The notes beneath the pieces were generated by a model. The model was not told where the DNA came from. It did not search any database and saw only the letters and a list, made by a program, of their open reading frames with translations. Position numbers and translations under genes: made by a program. A stretch of 64,000 nucleotides of DNA from Microbacterium sp. (lineage in GTDB: Bacteria > Actinomycetota > Actinomycetes > Actinomycetales > Microbacteriaceae), in NCBI GenBank assembly GCA_031277945.1, contig JAITLK010000001.1, positions 279,217-343,216 on the forward strand, read 5' to 3'. Each line of letters opens with the position of its first letter. Positions within the stretch are counted from its first letter, which is position 1. Below are positions 44,446 through 55,712 of the stretch, piece after piece.

Positions 44446-45060
44446 TCAGGCGCCGCGGCGCAGGACCTCGGCGGCAGCGAGCGCACCGAAGGCCAGGATG
44501 CCGTTCTGGAACCGTCCCGCCAGCACGCCGTCGATCACGTCATTCAGCGCCACCCATTCACGACGCATGTCTGCTTCTTCGCCTTCGCGAACGAAGTCGG
44601 TGGTGACGCTGGAGAGGCCGCGAGCCAGGTAGATGTGAATGATCTCGTCGTTGCCGCCGGGGGTGGTGTGGATCGATCCGAGCAGCTGCCAGCGGTCGGC
44701 CTGCAGGTCGGCCTCCTCGGCGAGCTCGCGTGCTGCGGCCGCCTGGGTGTCCTCCCCCGGCACATCCAGCAGGCCCGCCGGGATCTCCCAGTCGCGGGAG
44801 CGGATCGGGTGGCGGTACTGCTGGATCAGGATCATCCGGTCCGCGTCGTCCAGGGCGACGACGGCGGCCGCTCCCGGGTGGTGCACGAAGTCGCGCGTCA
44901 GGGTCTCGTCACCGTAGGCGAACGTCTCCGTGACCACGTCCCAGACGTACCCGTGGAAGGACGTGCGCCGTTCGATTCCGTCGCCGAGCGCGACGGGCTC
45001 GTCGCGCAACACCTCGGTGCCGGCGCCGGACGCCTCGACCGGAGAGACGATGTGAGTCAT
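44446..45060 (-). CDS. NUDIX hydrolase, ADP-ribose pyrophosphatase-like
   Basis: The ATG at 45060 gives 204 residues. The N-terminal beta domain ([13 protein letters not shown]) and the NUDIX box following [13 protein letters not shown], namely [12 protein letters not shown], match ADP-ribose pyrophosphatases, which split ADP-ribose to AMP and ribose-5-phosphate. It lies between pyrG and xerD, as in many actinobacteria. Confidence 0.92.
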   Translation of the reverse strand: MTHIVSPVEASGAGTEVLRDEPVALGDGIERRTSFHGYVWDVVTETFAYGDETLTRDFVHHPGAAAVVALDDADRMILIQQYRHPIRSRDWEIPAGLLDVPGEDTQAAAARELAEEADLQADRWQLLGSIHTTPGGNDEIIHIYLARGLSSVTTDFVREGEEADMRREWVALNDVIDGVLAGRFQNGILAFGALAAAEVLRRGA

Positions 45061-45084
45061 GTGATCCCTTTCGAACGGTGACAA

Positions 45085-45116
45085 GAGGCGGCCGGGCCGA
45101 TCGGCCCGGCCGCCTC
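45085..45116 (-). terminator. Terminator after pyrG
   Basis: A perfect 32-bp palindrome (GAGGCGGCCGGGCCGA and complement) between the pyrG stop and the NUDIX start. It could end or attenuate pyrG transcription. Confidence 0.75.
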
Positions 45117-45133
45117 TCACGCGGTGATCGCCG

Positions 45134-46849
<1,716 letters not shown>

Positions 46850-46904
46850 GGACTTCCACCCTATCAGCGGTTGCAGCCTTTCGGCTGAGAATCCGATTCG
46901 TGCC

Positions 46905-47825
46905 TCAGTGGTCGACCGCGAGCGCCGCGGTGAGCTCCGCAGCGGAGGGCGGGTTGGCACCGATGCGCGACACCGTGATCGCCGCGGACGCGAGGGCACA
47001 ATCCAAGGCGGTGACGACCGCGTCGACCGTGATGGGCATGTCCGTCACGAGCGCACGATCGGTGTCCTCGCGCAGCAGCCCGAAGAGGAGCCCCGACATG
47101 AAGGCGTCGCCCGCTCCGATGGTGTCTGCCACGGTGGTGGTGCGCGCGGGCCGATGATGCACCTCATCATCCACTCGCGCGACACAGCCCCGCGCGCCGC
47201 GCGTGATGACGCCGAAGCGCACACCTGCGGCAGCCAGTTCCGCCAGCACGTCTTCGAGCGGGACATCGGGCCGAAGCCACTGCGCGTCCTCGTCGCTCAG
47301 CTTCACCACGTGAGTGGAGGCCGCGAGGGCGAAGGCGCGCTCCCGTGCCTGCTGGCCCATGACCGCGGCGCGGATGTTCGGATCGAAGCTGAGCATCGCG
47401 CCGAGACTCGCCGCGGCGAAGGCCTCTCGCACATCGGCGGCCTCGGCGTCACGCAGAGCACCGATCGATCCGGTGTGCACGAGCCTCAAGCCCTCCAGCG
47501 GGGGCACCGGGATGCGCCCGTCCAGATCGAACTCGTAGGTGGCACTGCCATCGGCATCCAGCGTCGCTCGGGCCGACCAGGTGCGCGTGGCACCCACGGA
47601 TTCCGCCCCGAGCGTCACACCGGCGGCTGCGAGATGCGCGCGGACGAGATCGCCGTGCTGGTCAGCGCCGACGAGGGTGTGCAGCATCGTCGGCTCCCCC
47701 AGCCTCGCGAGCCCCACCGCCACGTTCATCGGGGAGCCGCCCGGGTGGGCGACGCCCGCGACGATGTCGACGAGGGCCTCGCCGATGACGGCGATCGCCG
47801 GTGCGGCAGGGGTGTGCGGGGTCAT
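46905..47825 (-). CDS. Fructokinase, PfkB/ribokinase family
   Basis: 306 residues with the N-terminal [27 protein letters not shown] and the C-terminal signature [16 protein letters not shown], whose Asp is the catalytic base. It phosphorylates a sugar, most likely fructose released by the adjacent GH32 enzyme. It is the last gene of the leftward fructan operon and lies 55 bases upstream of pyrG. Confidence 0.92.
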   Translation of the reverse strand: MTPHTPAAPAIAVIGEALVDIVAGVAHPGGSPMNVAVGLARLGEPTMLHTLVGADQHGDLVRAHLAAAGVTLGAESVGATRTWSARATLDADGSATYEFDLDGRIPVPPLEGLRLVHTGSIGALRDAEAADVREAFAAASLGAMLSFDPNIRAAVMGQQARERAFALAASTHVVKLSDEDAQWLRPDVPLEDVLAELAAAGVRFGVITRGARGCVARVDDEVHHRPARTTTVADTIGAGDAFMSGLLFGLLREDTDRALVTDMPITVDAVVTALDCALASAAITVSRIGANPPSAAELTAALAVDH

Positions 47826-47889
47826 GGCTGATCCTCGTCTCTCCGGAGAACGTCTACGGCGGTCAGCACGAGGGCCGACGTCGTCGGCA

Positions 47890-49398
47890 TCATGCGCCGC
47901 TCATCGACGTTACCGCCGCAGCCTGCTGCTGCGTATCCCGTGCGTCGGGGGAGATCGTCTCCACGGCGAGACGGCGGAGCACGGCGTCGCCGCCCTCGGC
48001 GGAGACGAGGAGGGAAGATCCGCGCGGAGCGATCAGATCCGTGATCACGCGCGTGCCGTCATCCGCGAACAGCTCGACGGAATCGCGGTCGAGCCACAGC
48101 TCCAGTCGCACGAGCCCGGACACCGAGAGATCGACCGACTCCGCGCTCGCGAAGCCCGCGGGCATGCCGGCAGAGCCGGGGCGCCGATCAAGGCGCACCT
48201 CGCCGCGGGCGCCGTCCACCTCGATCAGCGCCGACCCGCCGAGATCCAGGCGCAGACACGCACCGGGTGCCACCTCGGCCGCCACCGCGATCCGGCAGCG
48301 TGCCGGAAGCTCGGCGCGAAGCTGCGCTCCCGGGCGCATCGGGGCATCGACGTAGGCCGCGACGGGTTCTGTCGGCGGTGCGATGGGCTGCTGCCGCAGC
48401 ACGATTCGGCCCTGTCGGCGCACGAGGGAGAGGCGACGGGCGAGCGTCATCGCACCGCGGCTGGGGGCTTCCTCGTCGACGGCCAGCTCACCGGCGTAGT
48501 CCCAGTTGCTCATCCAGGCGATGAGAGTGCGCTCCTCGTCCGGCATCCCGGAGAACGTCACGCCCGCGTAGCAGTCCCGGCCGTGGTCCAGCCAGTCGAG
48601 CTCGGCCAGCTCCGCTCGGGATGCGATCGCTCCCGGTGCGCGCTGCGCGGGTGCATCGTCGGGGACGAACCGCTCGCCGTCGAAGCGGCCGACGACGTAC
48701 TGCGTTCCCGATCCACCGGCGATACCGCCGGGGTTGATGCTGATCAGCAGCACCCAGCGCACCTCGTCGGGGTTTCCGTCGACGGCGAGCGGGAACAGGT
48801 CCGGGCACTCCCAGACTCCCTCTGTGGCGCCACGAGGACCGTAGTCCGAGAGGTAGTCCCAGCTGATCAGATCGTCCGACCGATACAGCACCACCCGGCG
48901 CTCCACCGCCTCGACGGCCACCATCACCCAGTACTCGCCGCCTTCCCCGCGGTAGCGGAAGACCTTCGGATCCCGGAAGTGGTCCGATCCCCGATCGAGC
49001 ACCGGGTTGGCCCCGAAGGGGATCCAGGTCATTCCGCCGTCGGTGCTGGACGCGATCCCCTGCGCCTGACGCCCGCCGGAGCGGTCCGCCAGGGTGAAGA
49101 TCGCGACCAGCGGTGACCCGTCCGACGTGCCGAGCCCACTCGTGTTCGCGTCGTCGAAGACGACGGAGCCGGAGAAGATCTCGTCATCCTCGGTGTACCC
49201 GATCGCCACGGGATGCTCCTCCCAGTCGATCAGGTCCGGGCTGGAGGCATGCCCCCAGCTCATGAAGCCGTGCGTCGTGCCGTGCGGGTTGTACTGGAAG
49301 AACAGGTGGTAGCGGCCGTCGTGGCGGACGAGGCCGTTCGGGTCGTTCATCCAGTTGCGGTGCGGGCGGAAGTGCAGGGAGCAGGTTCGCGGGGTCAT
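47890..49398 (-). CDS. Glycoside hydrolase family 32 (fructan/sucrose hydrolase)
   Basis: The ATG at 49398 gives 502 residues without a signal peptide, so the enzyme is intracellular. The GH32 triad is visible: nucleophile Asp in NWMNDPNG, FRDPK, and the acid-base Glu in WECPDLF. A C-terminal beta-sandwich follows from about residue 330. It would hydrolyse sucrose or imported fructo-oligosaccharides to fructose. The gene order permease-permease-GH32-kinase gives a complete uptake and entry route. Confidence 0.94.
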   Translation of the reverse strand: MTPRTCSLHFRPHRNWMNDPNGLVRHDGRYHLFFQYNPHGTTHGFMSWGHASSPDLIDWEEHPVAIGYTEDDEIFSGSVVFDDANTSGLGTSDGSPLVAIFTLADRSGGRQAQGIASSTDGGMTWIPFGANPVLDRGSDHFRDPKVFRYRGEGGEYWVMVAVEAVERRVVLYRSDDLISWDYLSDYGPRGATEGVWECPDLFPLAVDGNPDEVRWVLLISINPGGIAGGSGTQYVVGRFDGERFVPDDAPAQRAPGAIASRAELAELDWLDHGRDCYAGVTFSGMPDEERTLIAWMSNWDYAGELAVDEEAPSRGAMTLARRLSLVRRQGRIVLRQQPIAPPTEPVAAYVDAPMRPGAQLRAELPARCRIAVAAEVAPGACLRLDLGGSALIEVDGARGEVRLDRRPGSAGMPAGFASAESVDLSVSGLVRLELWLDRDSVELFADDGTRVITDLIAPRGSSLLVSAEGGDAVLRRLAVETISPDARDTQQQAAAVTSMSGA

Positions 49399-49482
49399 CG
49401 TCTCTCGTCGGGAAGGGGTGTGCGGTATCGGGTCGAGCACCATCGTGTCGCGGTCAGCGAGTCGGTCGGGCCGGCGAGCCGG

Positions 49483-50316
49483 TCACTTGCCGGCTCCCGC
49501 GGTCAGTCCCTCGCGCAGTGGCTTCTGTCCGAAGACGAAGACGATCAGAGCGGGGATCATCGAGATGACCACACCGGCGAGGACGGTCGAGACGCTCCCC
49601 GTGCCGAGGTTGCCCTGCAGGGTCACGAGGCCCAGCGGCAGGGTGAAGTTCTGCTCGCTGATGGTCATGATGAGCGGCCGGAAGAACTCGTTCCAGTGGT
49701 AGTTGAAGGCGAGGATGCCGACGATCGCCAGACCAGGGGTGGACAGCGGCAGATAGATCCGGAAGAAGGTACGCCACGGGCCGGCGCCGTCCAGCTCCGC
49801 CGCCTCCCCCAACTCGTCCGGCAGCCCCAGGAAGTACTGGCGCATCAGGAACGTACCGAATGCAGTGGGGAGGGCGGGGATGATCAGGGCGAGCAGGGTG
49901 TCTGCGAGACCCATCCCGCGCACCAGCATGAAGACCGGGACGATGATCACCTGCAGCGGCACCATCATCGTCGCGAGGATCATGCCGAACAGCACCTTCT
50001 TGCCGCGGAACTCGTACCGGGCGAAGACGTAGCCGGCCATCGCCGCGCTGAGCATCTGGCCGGCTGCGATGAGCCCGGTGACCAGAGCGCTGTTCCAGAC
50101 ATAGAGCCACACCGGGATCTTCGTGAAGACATCGCCGAATGCGGCAAGTCCGAAAGACGTGCTGTGCGTCACGGCGTCGGTGGGGGTGAGCGCCGTGAGC
50201 AGCGTCCACACGACAGGGGCGAGGGTGAGCGCTGCGGCCACGGTCAGCACGACGAAGGTGCCGACGCGGCCGAGCGCGGGAATGCCCGCCCGGGATCGGA
50301 GTGCAGGAGTGGACAT
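49483..50316 (-). CDS. Carbohydrate ABC transporter permease (MalG type)
   Basis: The ATG at 50316 gives 277 residues with six membrane helices. The EAA loop is present as EAAELDGAGPWRTFFRIYLPLSTPGL. It forms the channel with the other permease and works with a substrate-binding protein. No ATPase gene lies in the operon, so a shared MsiK-type ATPase elsewhere is probably used, as in many actinobacteria. Confidence 0.93.
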   Translation of the reverse strand: MSTPALRSRAGIPALGRVGTFVVLTVAAALTLAPVVWTLLTALTPTDAVTHSTSFGLAAFGDVFTKIPVWLYVWNSALVTGLIAAGQMLSAAMAGYVFARYEFRGKKVLFGMILATMMVPLQVIIVPVFMLVRGMGLADTLLALIIPALPTAFGTFLMRQYFLGLPDELGEAAELDGAGPWRTFFRIYLPLSTPGLAIVGILAFNYHWNEFFRPLIMTISEQNFTLPLGLVTLQGNLGTGSVSTVLAGVVISMIPALIVFVFGQKPLREGLTAGAGK

Positions 50317-50324
50317 GGTCGACC

Positions 50325-51266
50325 TCATCCGTAGAAGACGAAACGCTTGCTGAGCTGGAACTGGATGCCCGTGACGAGCATGATCAGCAGCGTCAGAGCG
50401 ATGCCGATCGCGGAGGCGCCGCCGAAATCGAGCTGACGGAATGCCGATTCGTAGATGACCATGACAGCCGTCCGGGTCTCATCCCCGGGGCCCCCGCGCA
50501 CCAGCACGTAGGGCTGGTCGAAGATCTGCAGGGCGTTGATGATCGCCATGACGGTCGCCACGAGCATCGTCGGACTGATCAGCGGGAGCGTGATGTGACG
50601 GAACTGCGACCAGCCCCGCGCCCCGTCGATCGACGACGCCTCATAGACCTCGCGCGGTACGGCGGCGAGTCCGCCGAGGAAGAGCAGGAAGGTGAATCCG
50701 AAGTTCTGCCACACGTACACCAGCAGCACCACGGTCTTCGCTCCCAGGCCCGTGGTCAGCCACCCGACCTTGCCCACGCCGAGCAGGCCGAGCAGCTGGT
50801 TGACAAGGCCGAACTCCTGGTTGAACAGGTACGACATCACCAACGAGACGGACGCGGCCGACAGGATCAGCGGGAAGAACAGGGTGGATCGGAAGAAGGT
50901 GCTGAGCCACCGCGGCATCCGGGCCTGCACGAGCACGGCCAGCAGGAGCGCGACCGCGAGCTGCAGGATCACCGCCACGATCACGAACCCGATGGTGTTG
51001 AGGAACGACACCCGGATGGTGGGGTTCGTCGCAGCGTTGACGAAGTTGTCGATGCCCACGAACTCGGGCGCCGTGATGATGTCCCAGCGGAAGAACGCGA
51101 GGACCACGGAGGCGAGGATCGGCAGGAAGCTGAAGAGGCCGAGTCCGATCACGGTGGGCGCGAGGAACAGGGTGATCAGCGAGCGGGTGCCCCGGCGTTG
51201 CGTGCCGGCGGGGCGTACGGAACCGGCGGCGATGGCCGAGGTGGCGGTGGAGACGGTCGCGGACAT
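50325..51266 (-). CDS. Carbohydrate ABC transporter permease (MalF type)
   Basis: The ATG at 51266 shares 1 base with the binding-protein stop and gives 313 residues with six helices. The EAA loop is YEASSIDGARGWSQFRHITLPLISPTML. The longer open frame upstream belongs to the antisense of the binding protein. It pairs with the MalG-type permease 8 bases downstream. Confidence 0.93.
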   Translation of the reverse strand: MSATVSTATSAIAAGSVRPAGTQRRGTRSLITLFLAPTVIGLGLFSFLPILASVVLAFFRWDIITAPEFVGIDNFVNAATNPTIRVSFLNTIGFVIVAVILQLAVALLLAVLVQARMPRWLSTFFRSTLFFPLILSAASVSLVMSYLFNQEFGLVNQLLGLLGVGKVGWLTTGLGAKTVVLLVYVWQNFGFTFLLFLGGLAAVPREVYEASSIDGARGWSQFRHITLPLISPTMLVATVMAIINALQIFDQPYVLVRGGPGDETRTAVMVIYESAFRQLDFGGASAIGIALTLLIMLVTGIQFQLSKRFVFYG

Positions 51267-52648
51267 CAGCGTCCCTTCAGTGCGAGCTCGAGGTCGCGCT
51301 GCATGGTGGACAGCCCGCGACGCACACCGGCGGAGCCGTTCGTGATGGTCGCCACGACGTTCTTGATGAGGGCCTGCTCGACGGCGGCCTGCTGCGGCGG
51401 CGCGGGGATGGGTCCGGTACTGGGGAAACGGTCGAGGGTGTCGTAGAAGACCTTCCAGTGCGCGGGACCGGTGCCTGCCCCGTAGAGCGCGTCGTTCAGC
51501 GATCGGCGGGTGAGCGAGGAGTCGGGCTGCGGATGGGCGATGGTCATCCCCTCCACCGAGACGCAGTACTTGAGCCATTCCCAGGCTTCGTCCTTGCGGC
51601 GCGAGGTCTCCATGATCGCGTAACCGGCTGCGCCGAACTGGTGGCGCTGGCCGCGCATCCGGGGGAAGAACGACACGTCGTAGTCGTCGTTGGCGAACCC
51701 GGCCTCCGCCAGTCCTTTCACCCAGAACCCGCCCGCCGGGGTCATGCCGACCGCGCCGGTGGAGAACAGCGAGACGAGCTCGTTGCCGCCGCCCTGGGCG
51801 GGGTTGGCCGCGATCCCCTCGGACACCATGCGCTCCAGGACTTCGAAACTCTCGATGGTGCGCTCGTTCAGGGCGTCCGCGTTCTCCCACAGGTACCCGC
51901 CGCCGCGCGGAGTCTCCCCCGGATAGAACTGCTTCCAGAACCACTCACCGCCCGGGGACTTCTCCTCGGTCACGATGCTCGTCTCGTTGATGTACAGCCA
52001 GGGCACCACTCCGCCCCACAGCCGGTTGTTCCAGAAGTAGGGCAGGAAGGATCCCTGTCCCGATTGGCGCATCGCACGCGCCACCGTGAAGAAGTCGTCG
52101 ACGCTCCAATTGTCCGCAGGTCGCTCGAGCCCAGCGCGCTGCAGCGCCTGGGTGCTGTAGTAGACGTTCGCGGCGTTGAAGTTGTCGGGAAGCTGGAAGA
52201 GGCTCCCCCGGTACAGGAACGCTTCGATGAGCGACGGATGGACGTCGTCGAAGTACTCCTGCATCTCGCTCGCATCACGGCGCACGTAGTCGTCGAGAGG
52301 GTGGGCCATGCGTGACGCGAACAGCTGCGCGCCTTCGGTGGCGACGGTGACGACGTCCGGAGACGTGCCCGCCGCCACCATCGTGAGGATCTTGGCGAAG
52401 TAGTCGCCCCAGTCGGTCCCCTGGATCGCGACGATGCGCACCGGGATGTCCGGGTGCTTGCGCTGGAAGCCCTCGACCAGGCTCTGGCGCGCAGCCGCGT
52501 CCTGGGCGGTTCCCAACAGTGCCACCGTGAGCGCTTCGTCGCCGCGCCCCGGGATGTCCAGGCCGGTCAGGCGCGGCCAGGAGATCGCCGTGCCCACCAG
52601 CCCCAGCCCCAGTACGCCGAGCATCGCCCTGCGTGAGATGTCAACCAC
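51266..52648 (-). CDS. Sugar-binding protein of the fructan ABC importer
   Basis: The GTG at 52648, with GAGGAGA nine bases upstream, gives 460 residues. The N-terminus has a Tat-like signal (DISRRAMLGVLGLGLVGTA). The mature domain shows type 1 extracellular solute-binding features, e.g. LVEGFQRKHPDIPVRIVAIQ and many aromatic residues for sugar stacking. It is the first gene of the operon, controlled by the operators 52701-52797. Confidence 0.9.
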   Translation of the reverse strand: MVDISRRAMLGVLGLGLVGTAISWPRLTGLDIPGRGDEALTVALLGTAQDAAARQSLVEGFQRKHPDIPVRIVAIQGTDWGDYFAKILTMVAAGTSPDVVTVATEGAQLFASRMAHPLDDYVRRDASEMQEYFDDVHPSLIEAFLYRGSLFQLPDNFNAANVYYSTQALQRAGLERPADNWSVDDFFTVARAMRQSGQGSFLPYFWNNRLWGGVVPWLYINETSIVTEEKSPGGEWFWKQFYPGETPRGGGYLWENADALNERTIESFEVLERMVSEGIAANPAQGGGNELVSLFSTGAVGMTPAGGFWVKGLAEAGFANDDYDVSFFPRMRGQRHQFGAAGYAIMETSRRKDEAWEWLKYCVSVEGMTIAHPQPDSSLTRRSLNDALYGAGTGPAHWKVFYDTLDRFPSTGPIPAPPQQAAVEQALIKNVVATITNGSAGVRRGLSTMQRDLELALKGR

Positions 52649-52700
52649 GTCGTCGTGTCTCCTCGTGCCGAAGTACAGATGTGCCGCCGGCATCCGGCGG

Positions 52701-52718
52701 TGCTGAATTGATTCAGCA
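52701..52718. promoter_or_regulatory. LacI-type operator 1
   Basis: TGCTGAAT, TG, ATTCAGCA: a perfect 8-bp dyad. It lies where transcription of the sugar-binding protein gene should start, 53 bases before its GTG, so repressor binding would block initiation. Confidence 0.8.
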
Positions 52719-52722
52719 CGCG

Positions 52723-52752
52723 ATGCTAACAAGTTCCGCGCCGGCGCCGCAA
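52723..52752 (-). promoter_or_regulatory. Promoter of the fructan operon
   Basis: On the minus strand, a TTGCGG -35 (52747-52752) and TAGCAT -10 (52723-52728) are 18 bases apart. Operator 1 covers the predicted start point and operator 2 lies just upstream of the -35 box. Judged by eye. Confidence 0.45.
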
Positions 52753-52758
52753 CCGTTG

Positions 52759-52776
52759 TGCTGAATTAATTCAGCA
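52759..52776. promoter_or_regulatory. LacI-type operator 2
   Basis: TGCTGAATTAATTCAGCA is a perfect 18-bp palindrome and the best match of the three sites. It is 97 bases before the lacI-type ATG and upstream of the fructan promoter, so it may serve both directions. Confidence 0.82.
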
Positions 52777-52779
52777 TTG

Positions 52780-52797
52780 TGCTTCATCAATTCAGCA
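52780..52797. promoter_or_regulatory. LacI-type operator 3 (one good half)
   Basis: TGCTTCATCAATTCAGCA keeps one full half-site and a degenerate other half, 3 bases after operator 2. Side-by-side sites suggest cooperative binding or autoregulation of the lacI-type gene. Confidence 0.65.
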
Positions 52798-52872
52798 CCG
52801 TGCTTCCCGGTTCCCCCGATTCGGGTCGCTATCGTGGGGAGGAGTCCATGCCGCACGATCGAGGGGAGCGCC

Positions 52873-53901
52873 ATGTCCGTGCCGCCGTCCGCGCGCCGTC
52901 CCACCCTCGCCGACGTGGCAGCGCGCTCCGGGATGTCCAAGGCCGCCGTGAGCATGATCCTCAACGATCGGCCGGGTACGAGGTTGTCGGCGGAGGCTGC
53001 CGAGAAGGTACGCGCGGCTGCGGCAGAACTCGGCTACCGTCCCAACCCCGCGGCGCAGAGTCTGCGGCTGGGCAAGACCCGCACGCTCGGCTTCATCTCC
53101 GATCAGGTGACGATCACCCGGTATGCGTCCGGGATGATCCGGGGCGTACTGGCAGCGGCCAAGGAGCGCGACCAGACGGTCCTCATCGCGGAGACCGGCG
53201 GCACAGAGGACCTCGCCCGCGTCATCCAGCAGATGACCGATCGCCGGGTGGACGGCCTCCTCATCGGATTGATGGCGGCACGCCAGATCGACATCCCGAA
53301 GGTGCCGCACGATGTGCCCGTTGTCGTGGTCAACGGCATGTCCTCCACCGACCACCCGAACATCCTGCCCGACGAACATGCGGCAGGCGTTCAGGTGGCC
53401 CAGCACCTCATCGAACGCGGCCATCGCAGCATCGGCGTCATCGGGCCTCTCCCCCGCATCGCCGGCGACCTGCGGCTGTCTGCCACCATCGGCGAGCGCT
53501 TCGCGGGCCTGGACCAGGTTCTGAACGCCTCGTCCGCCGACGTCATCCGCATCGACGTCGACGGGTGGCGACCGGATGTCGGCTACGACCAGACGCATCT
53601 GCTCCTGGAAGCGCATCCGGAGATCACGGCGATCATCGCGGGAAACGACAATGTGGCCTTCGGCGCATACCAGGCGATGAGTGAGCGCGGACTGCGCGTC
53701 GGCGCGGACGTCTCGGTGATCTCGTTCGATGACGAGGAGCTGGCCGAGTTCCAGCGGCCCGGGCTCACCACGGCACGCCTGCCGTACGAGGAGATGGCCC
53801 GGCGCGGTGTGGAGATGCTGCTGGGAGAGCGTGAGCTCTCGCACGAGCGAATCGCCATGCCGCTCATCGTGCGCGACTCCGTGCGTGCCCCGCGAGGGTG
53901 A
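52873..53901 (+). CDS. LacI-family transcriptional regulator of the fructan operon
   Basis: The ATG at 52873 follows GAGGGGAG and gives 342 residues. The LacI helix-turn-helix and hinge are clear: PTLADVAARSGMSKAAVSMI and AAQSLRLGKTRTLGF. A periplasmic-binding-protein-like effector domain follows. It is divergent from the fructan operon, whose three dyads lie in the shared 224-base gap. Release is probably triggered by fructose, sucrose or a phosphorylated form; this is inferred. Confidence 0.94.
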   Translation: MSVPPSARRPTLADVAARSGMSKAAVSMILNDRPGTRLSAEAAEKVRAAAAELGYRPNPAAQSLRLGKTRTLGFISDQVTITRYASGMIRGVLAAAKERDQTVLIAETGGTEDLARVIQQMTDRRVDGLLIGLMAARQIDIPKVPHDVPVVVVNGMSSTDHPNILPDEHAAGVQVAQHLIERGHRSIGVIGPLPRIAGDLRLSATIGERFAGLDQVLNASSADVIRIDVDGWRPDVGYDQTHLLLEAHPEITAIIAGNDNVAFGAYQAMSERGLRVGADVSVISFDDEELAEFQRPGLTTARLPYEEMARRGVEMLLGERELSHERIAMPLIVRDSVRAPRG

Positions 53902-53918
53902 TCTCGCGAGGCACGCAC
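53881..53918. terminator. Bidirectional terminator between lacI-type gene and metI
   Basis: A 16-bp near-perfect inverted repeat (one mismatch) with a 6-base loop, overlapping the lacI-type stop codon. It lies between two convergent genes only 20 bases apart and would stop both. Confidence 0.7.
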
Positions 53919-53921
53919 GTC

Positions 53922-54593
53922 TCAGCGTCGGACGATGCGTCCCGCCAGCCAGTTGCCGAACAGCTGACCCACCTGCACGATCACCACGATGATCGCGACC
54001 GTGACCCAGGTCGCGGCGGGGTCGAACTGCTGGTAGCCGTAGATGATGGCGAAGTTGCCCAGGCCGCCGCCGCCGATGTAGCCGGCCATCGCCGACATGT
54101 CGACCACGGCCACGAACATGAACACGTAGCCCAGCACCAGCTGTGCCAGCGCCTCCGGGATGACGACCCCGAACAGCACGGCGAGGCGCCGCGCCCCGGA
54201 TGCTCGCGCCGCTTCGACGATGCCCGGGTCGACGCTCACAAGGTTCTGCTCCACGACGCGCGCGATCACGACGGTTGCCATGATCGTCATCGGCACGATC
54301 GCGGCGGTGGTGCCGAGCGTGGTGCCGGCCACCACTTTGGTGAGCGGGCCGACAGCCGTCAGGAAGATGATGAACGGGATCGGCCGGATGATGTTCACGA
54401 GCACGTTCAGCACGCCGAACACGACCGCGTTCTCGAACAGGTTTCCCCGGCGCGTGGCGTACAGCGCCGCGCCGAGCACCAGGCCGGCCACGCCTCCGAT
54501 CAGCAGTGTGACCGCCGTCATCCAGACGGTCTCGACCACCGATTGGCCCAGAACGGGCCCGATGACATCCCAGTCCGCTGCGGGGGCGATCAT
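53922..54593 (-). CDS. metI: Methionine ABC transporter permease MetI
   Basis: The ATG at 54593 overlaps the metN stop by 4 bases and gives 223 residues with five helices. The EAA motif is EAARASGARRLAVLFGVVIPEAL, and the N-terminal VVETVWMTAVTLLIGG is typical of MetI. It forms the membrane channel of the MetNIQ importer. Confidence 0.94.
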   Translation of the reverse strand: MIAPAADWDVIGPVLGQSVVETVWMTAVTLLIGGVAGLVLGAALYATRRGNLFENAVVFGVLNVLVNIIRPIPFIIFLTAVGPLTKVVAGTTLGTTAAIVPMTIMATVVIARVVEQNLVSVDPGIVEAARASGARRLAVLFGVVIPEALAQLVLGYVFMFVAVVDMSAMAGYIGGGGLGNFAIIYGYQQFDPAATWVTVAIIVVIVQVGQLFGNWLAGRIVRR

Positions 54594-55705
54594 GATGCGG
54601 CCTCCTCTGCAGCGTCGGCATCCGACCACGCGTCGCGTTGCCGATCGGGGCGCACCACGCGCGTGCGCGCCGCAAGATCCGCGAACACGGCACCCACGGC
54701 GTCCTCGGTCGCGTTCACGCGGTAGGTGAGGGTTCCCAGCTGACGTCCCCGGATGTCGGTGACGCCGCCGAACACCACGACACCACGCACACCGTGCTGC
54801 GCGAACACGGTCTCCACGTCCTCGCTGGTGAACTCATTCACATCCACGCTGAGCAGTGCCCCGCCGCCACGGCTCAGAGCCTCGAGCACGTCACCACGCG
54901 GGACGCCCTGCGTGGCGTCGGAGACGAAACGGGACGTCAGCGACGCCGTCGGGTGTGCGAACACGCGATAGGTGTCCCCCTCGTCCACGATGCGCCCCTG
55001 TTCCATCACGATGACCTCGTCGCAGAGCTCGTGCACCACGCTGATCTGGTGGGTGATGACGACGATGGTGATGCCCAGCTCGCGGTTGGCGCGAGCGAGG
55101 AGATCGAGGATGTCGCGGGTGGTCTGCGGATCCAGTGCGCTGGTTGCCTCGTCGGCCAGCAGGATGTCCGGGTTCGTGGCCAGCGCACGTGCGATGCCCA
55201 CGCGCTGCTTCTGACCGCCGGAGAGCCGTCGTGGAAACTGATCCGCCTTGTCAGCGAGCCCCACGAAGTCCAGGAGCTCGGCGACCCGTGCCGCGATCCG
55301 CTCCTTCGGCCAGCCCGCGACCTTCAACGGGTAGGCGATGTTGCCGCGCACGGTCCGCGAGGAGAACAGGTTGAACTGCTGGAACACCATGCCGATCCGG
55401 CCACGCAGCGCACGCAGCGCCGCCTCGTCTGCGGCGCCCACGTCCACACCGAGCGTCGACACGGTTCCCGACGTGGGCTTCTCAAGCCCGTTGATCATCC
55501 GCACGAGCGTGGACTTTCCTGCGCCGGAGTAGCCGATCACACCCACGATGCGACCGCGGGGAACGCGGAGGGACACATCGTCGACGGCACGGATCGCGCC
55601 GCGACTGCGCCGCGCCGGAAACTCCTTGCCGACACTGTCGAAAACGACCGCGAAGTCCGCGGTGGAGGATTCCTCCACCGTGGACGCGGTCTTGCTGCGA
55701 ACCAC
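54590..55705 (-). CDS. metN: Methionine ABC transporter ATP-binding protein MetN
   Basis: 371 residues from a GTG. Walker [24 protein letters not shown], Walker [13 protein letters not shown] and ITHQ are all present. The last ~100 residues form a NIL domain (from LLSVDVNEF to the [10 protein letters not shown] strand), which senses methionine and shuts off transport. It lies 7 bases after metQ. Confidence 0.95.
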   Translation of the reverse strand: MVRSKTASTVEESSTADFAVVFDSVGKEFPARRSRGAIRAVDDVSLRVPRGRIVGVIGYSGAGKSTLVRMINGLEKPTSGTVSTLGVDVGAADEAALRALRGRIGMVFQQFNLFSSRTVRGNIAYPLKVAGWPKERIAARVAELLDFVGLADKADQFPRRLSGGQKQRVGIARALATNPDILLADEATSALDPQTTRDILDLLARANRELGITIVVITHQISVVHELCDEVIVMEQGRIVDEGDTYRVFAHPTASLTSRFVSDATQGVPRGDVLEALSRGGGALLSVDVNEFTSEDVETVFAQHGVRGVVVFGGVTDIRGRQLGTLTYRVNATEDAVGAVFADLAARTRVVRPDRQRDAWSDADAAEEAAS

Positions 55706-55712
55706 CGGCGCC

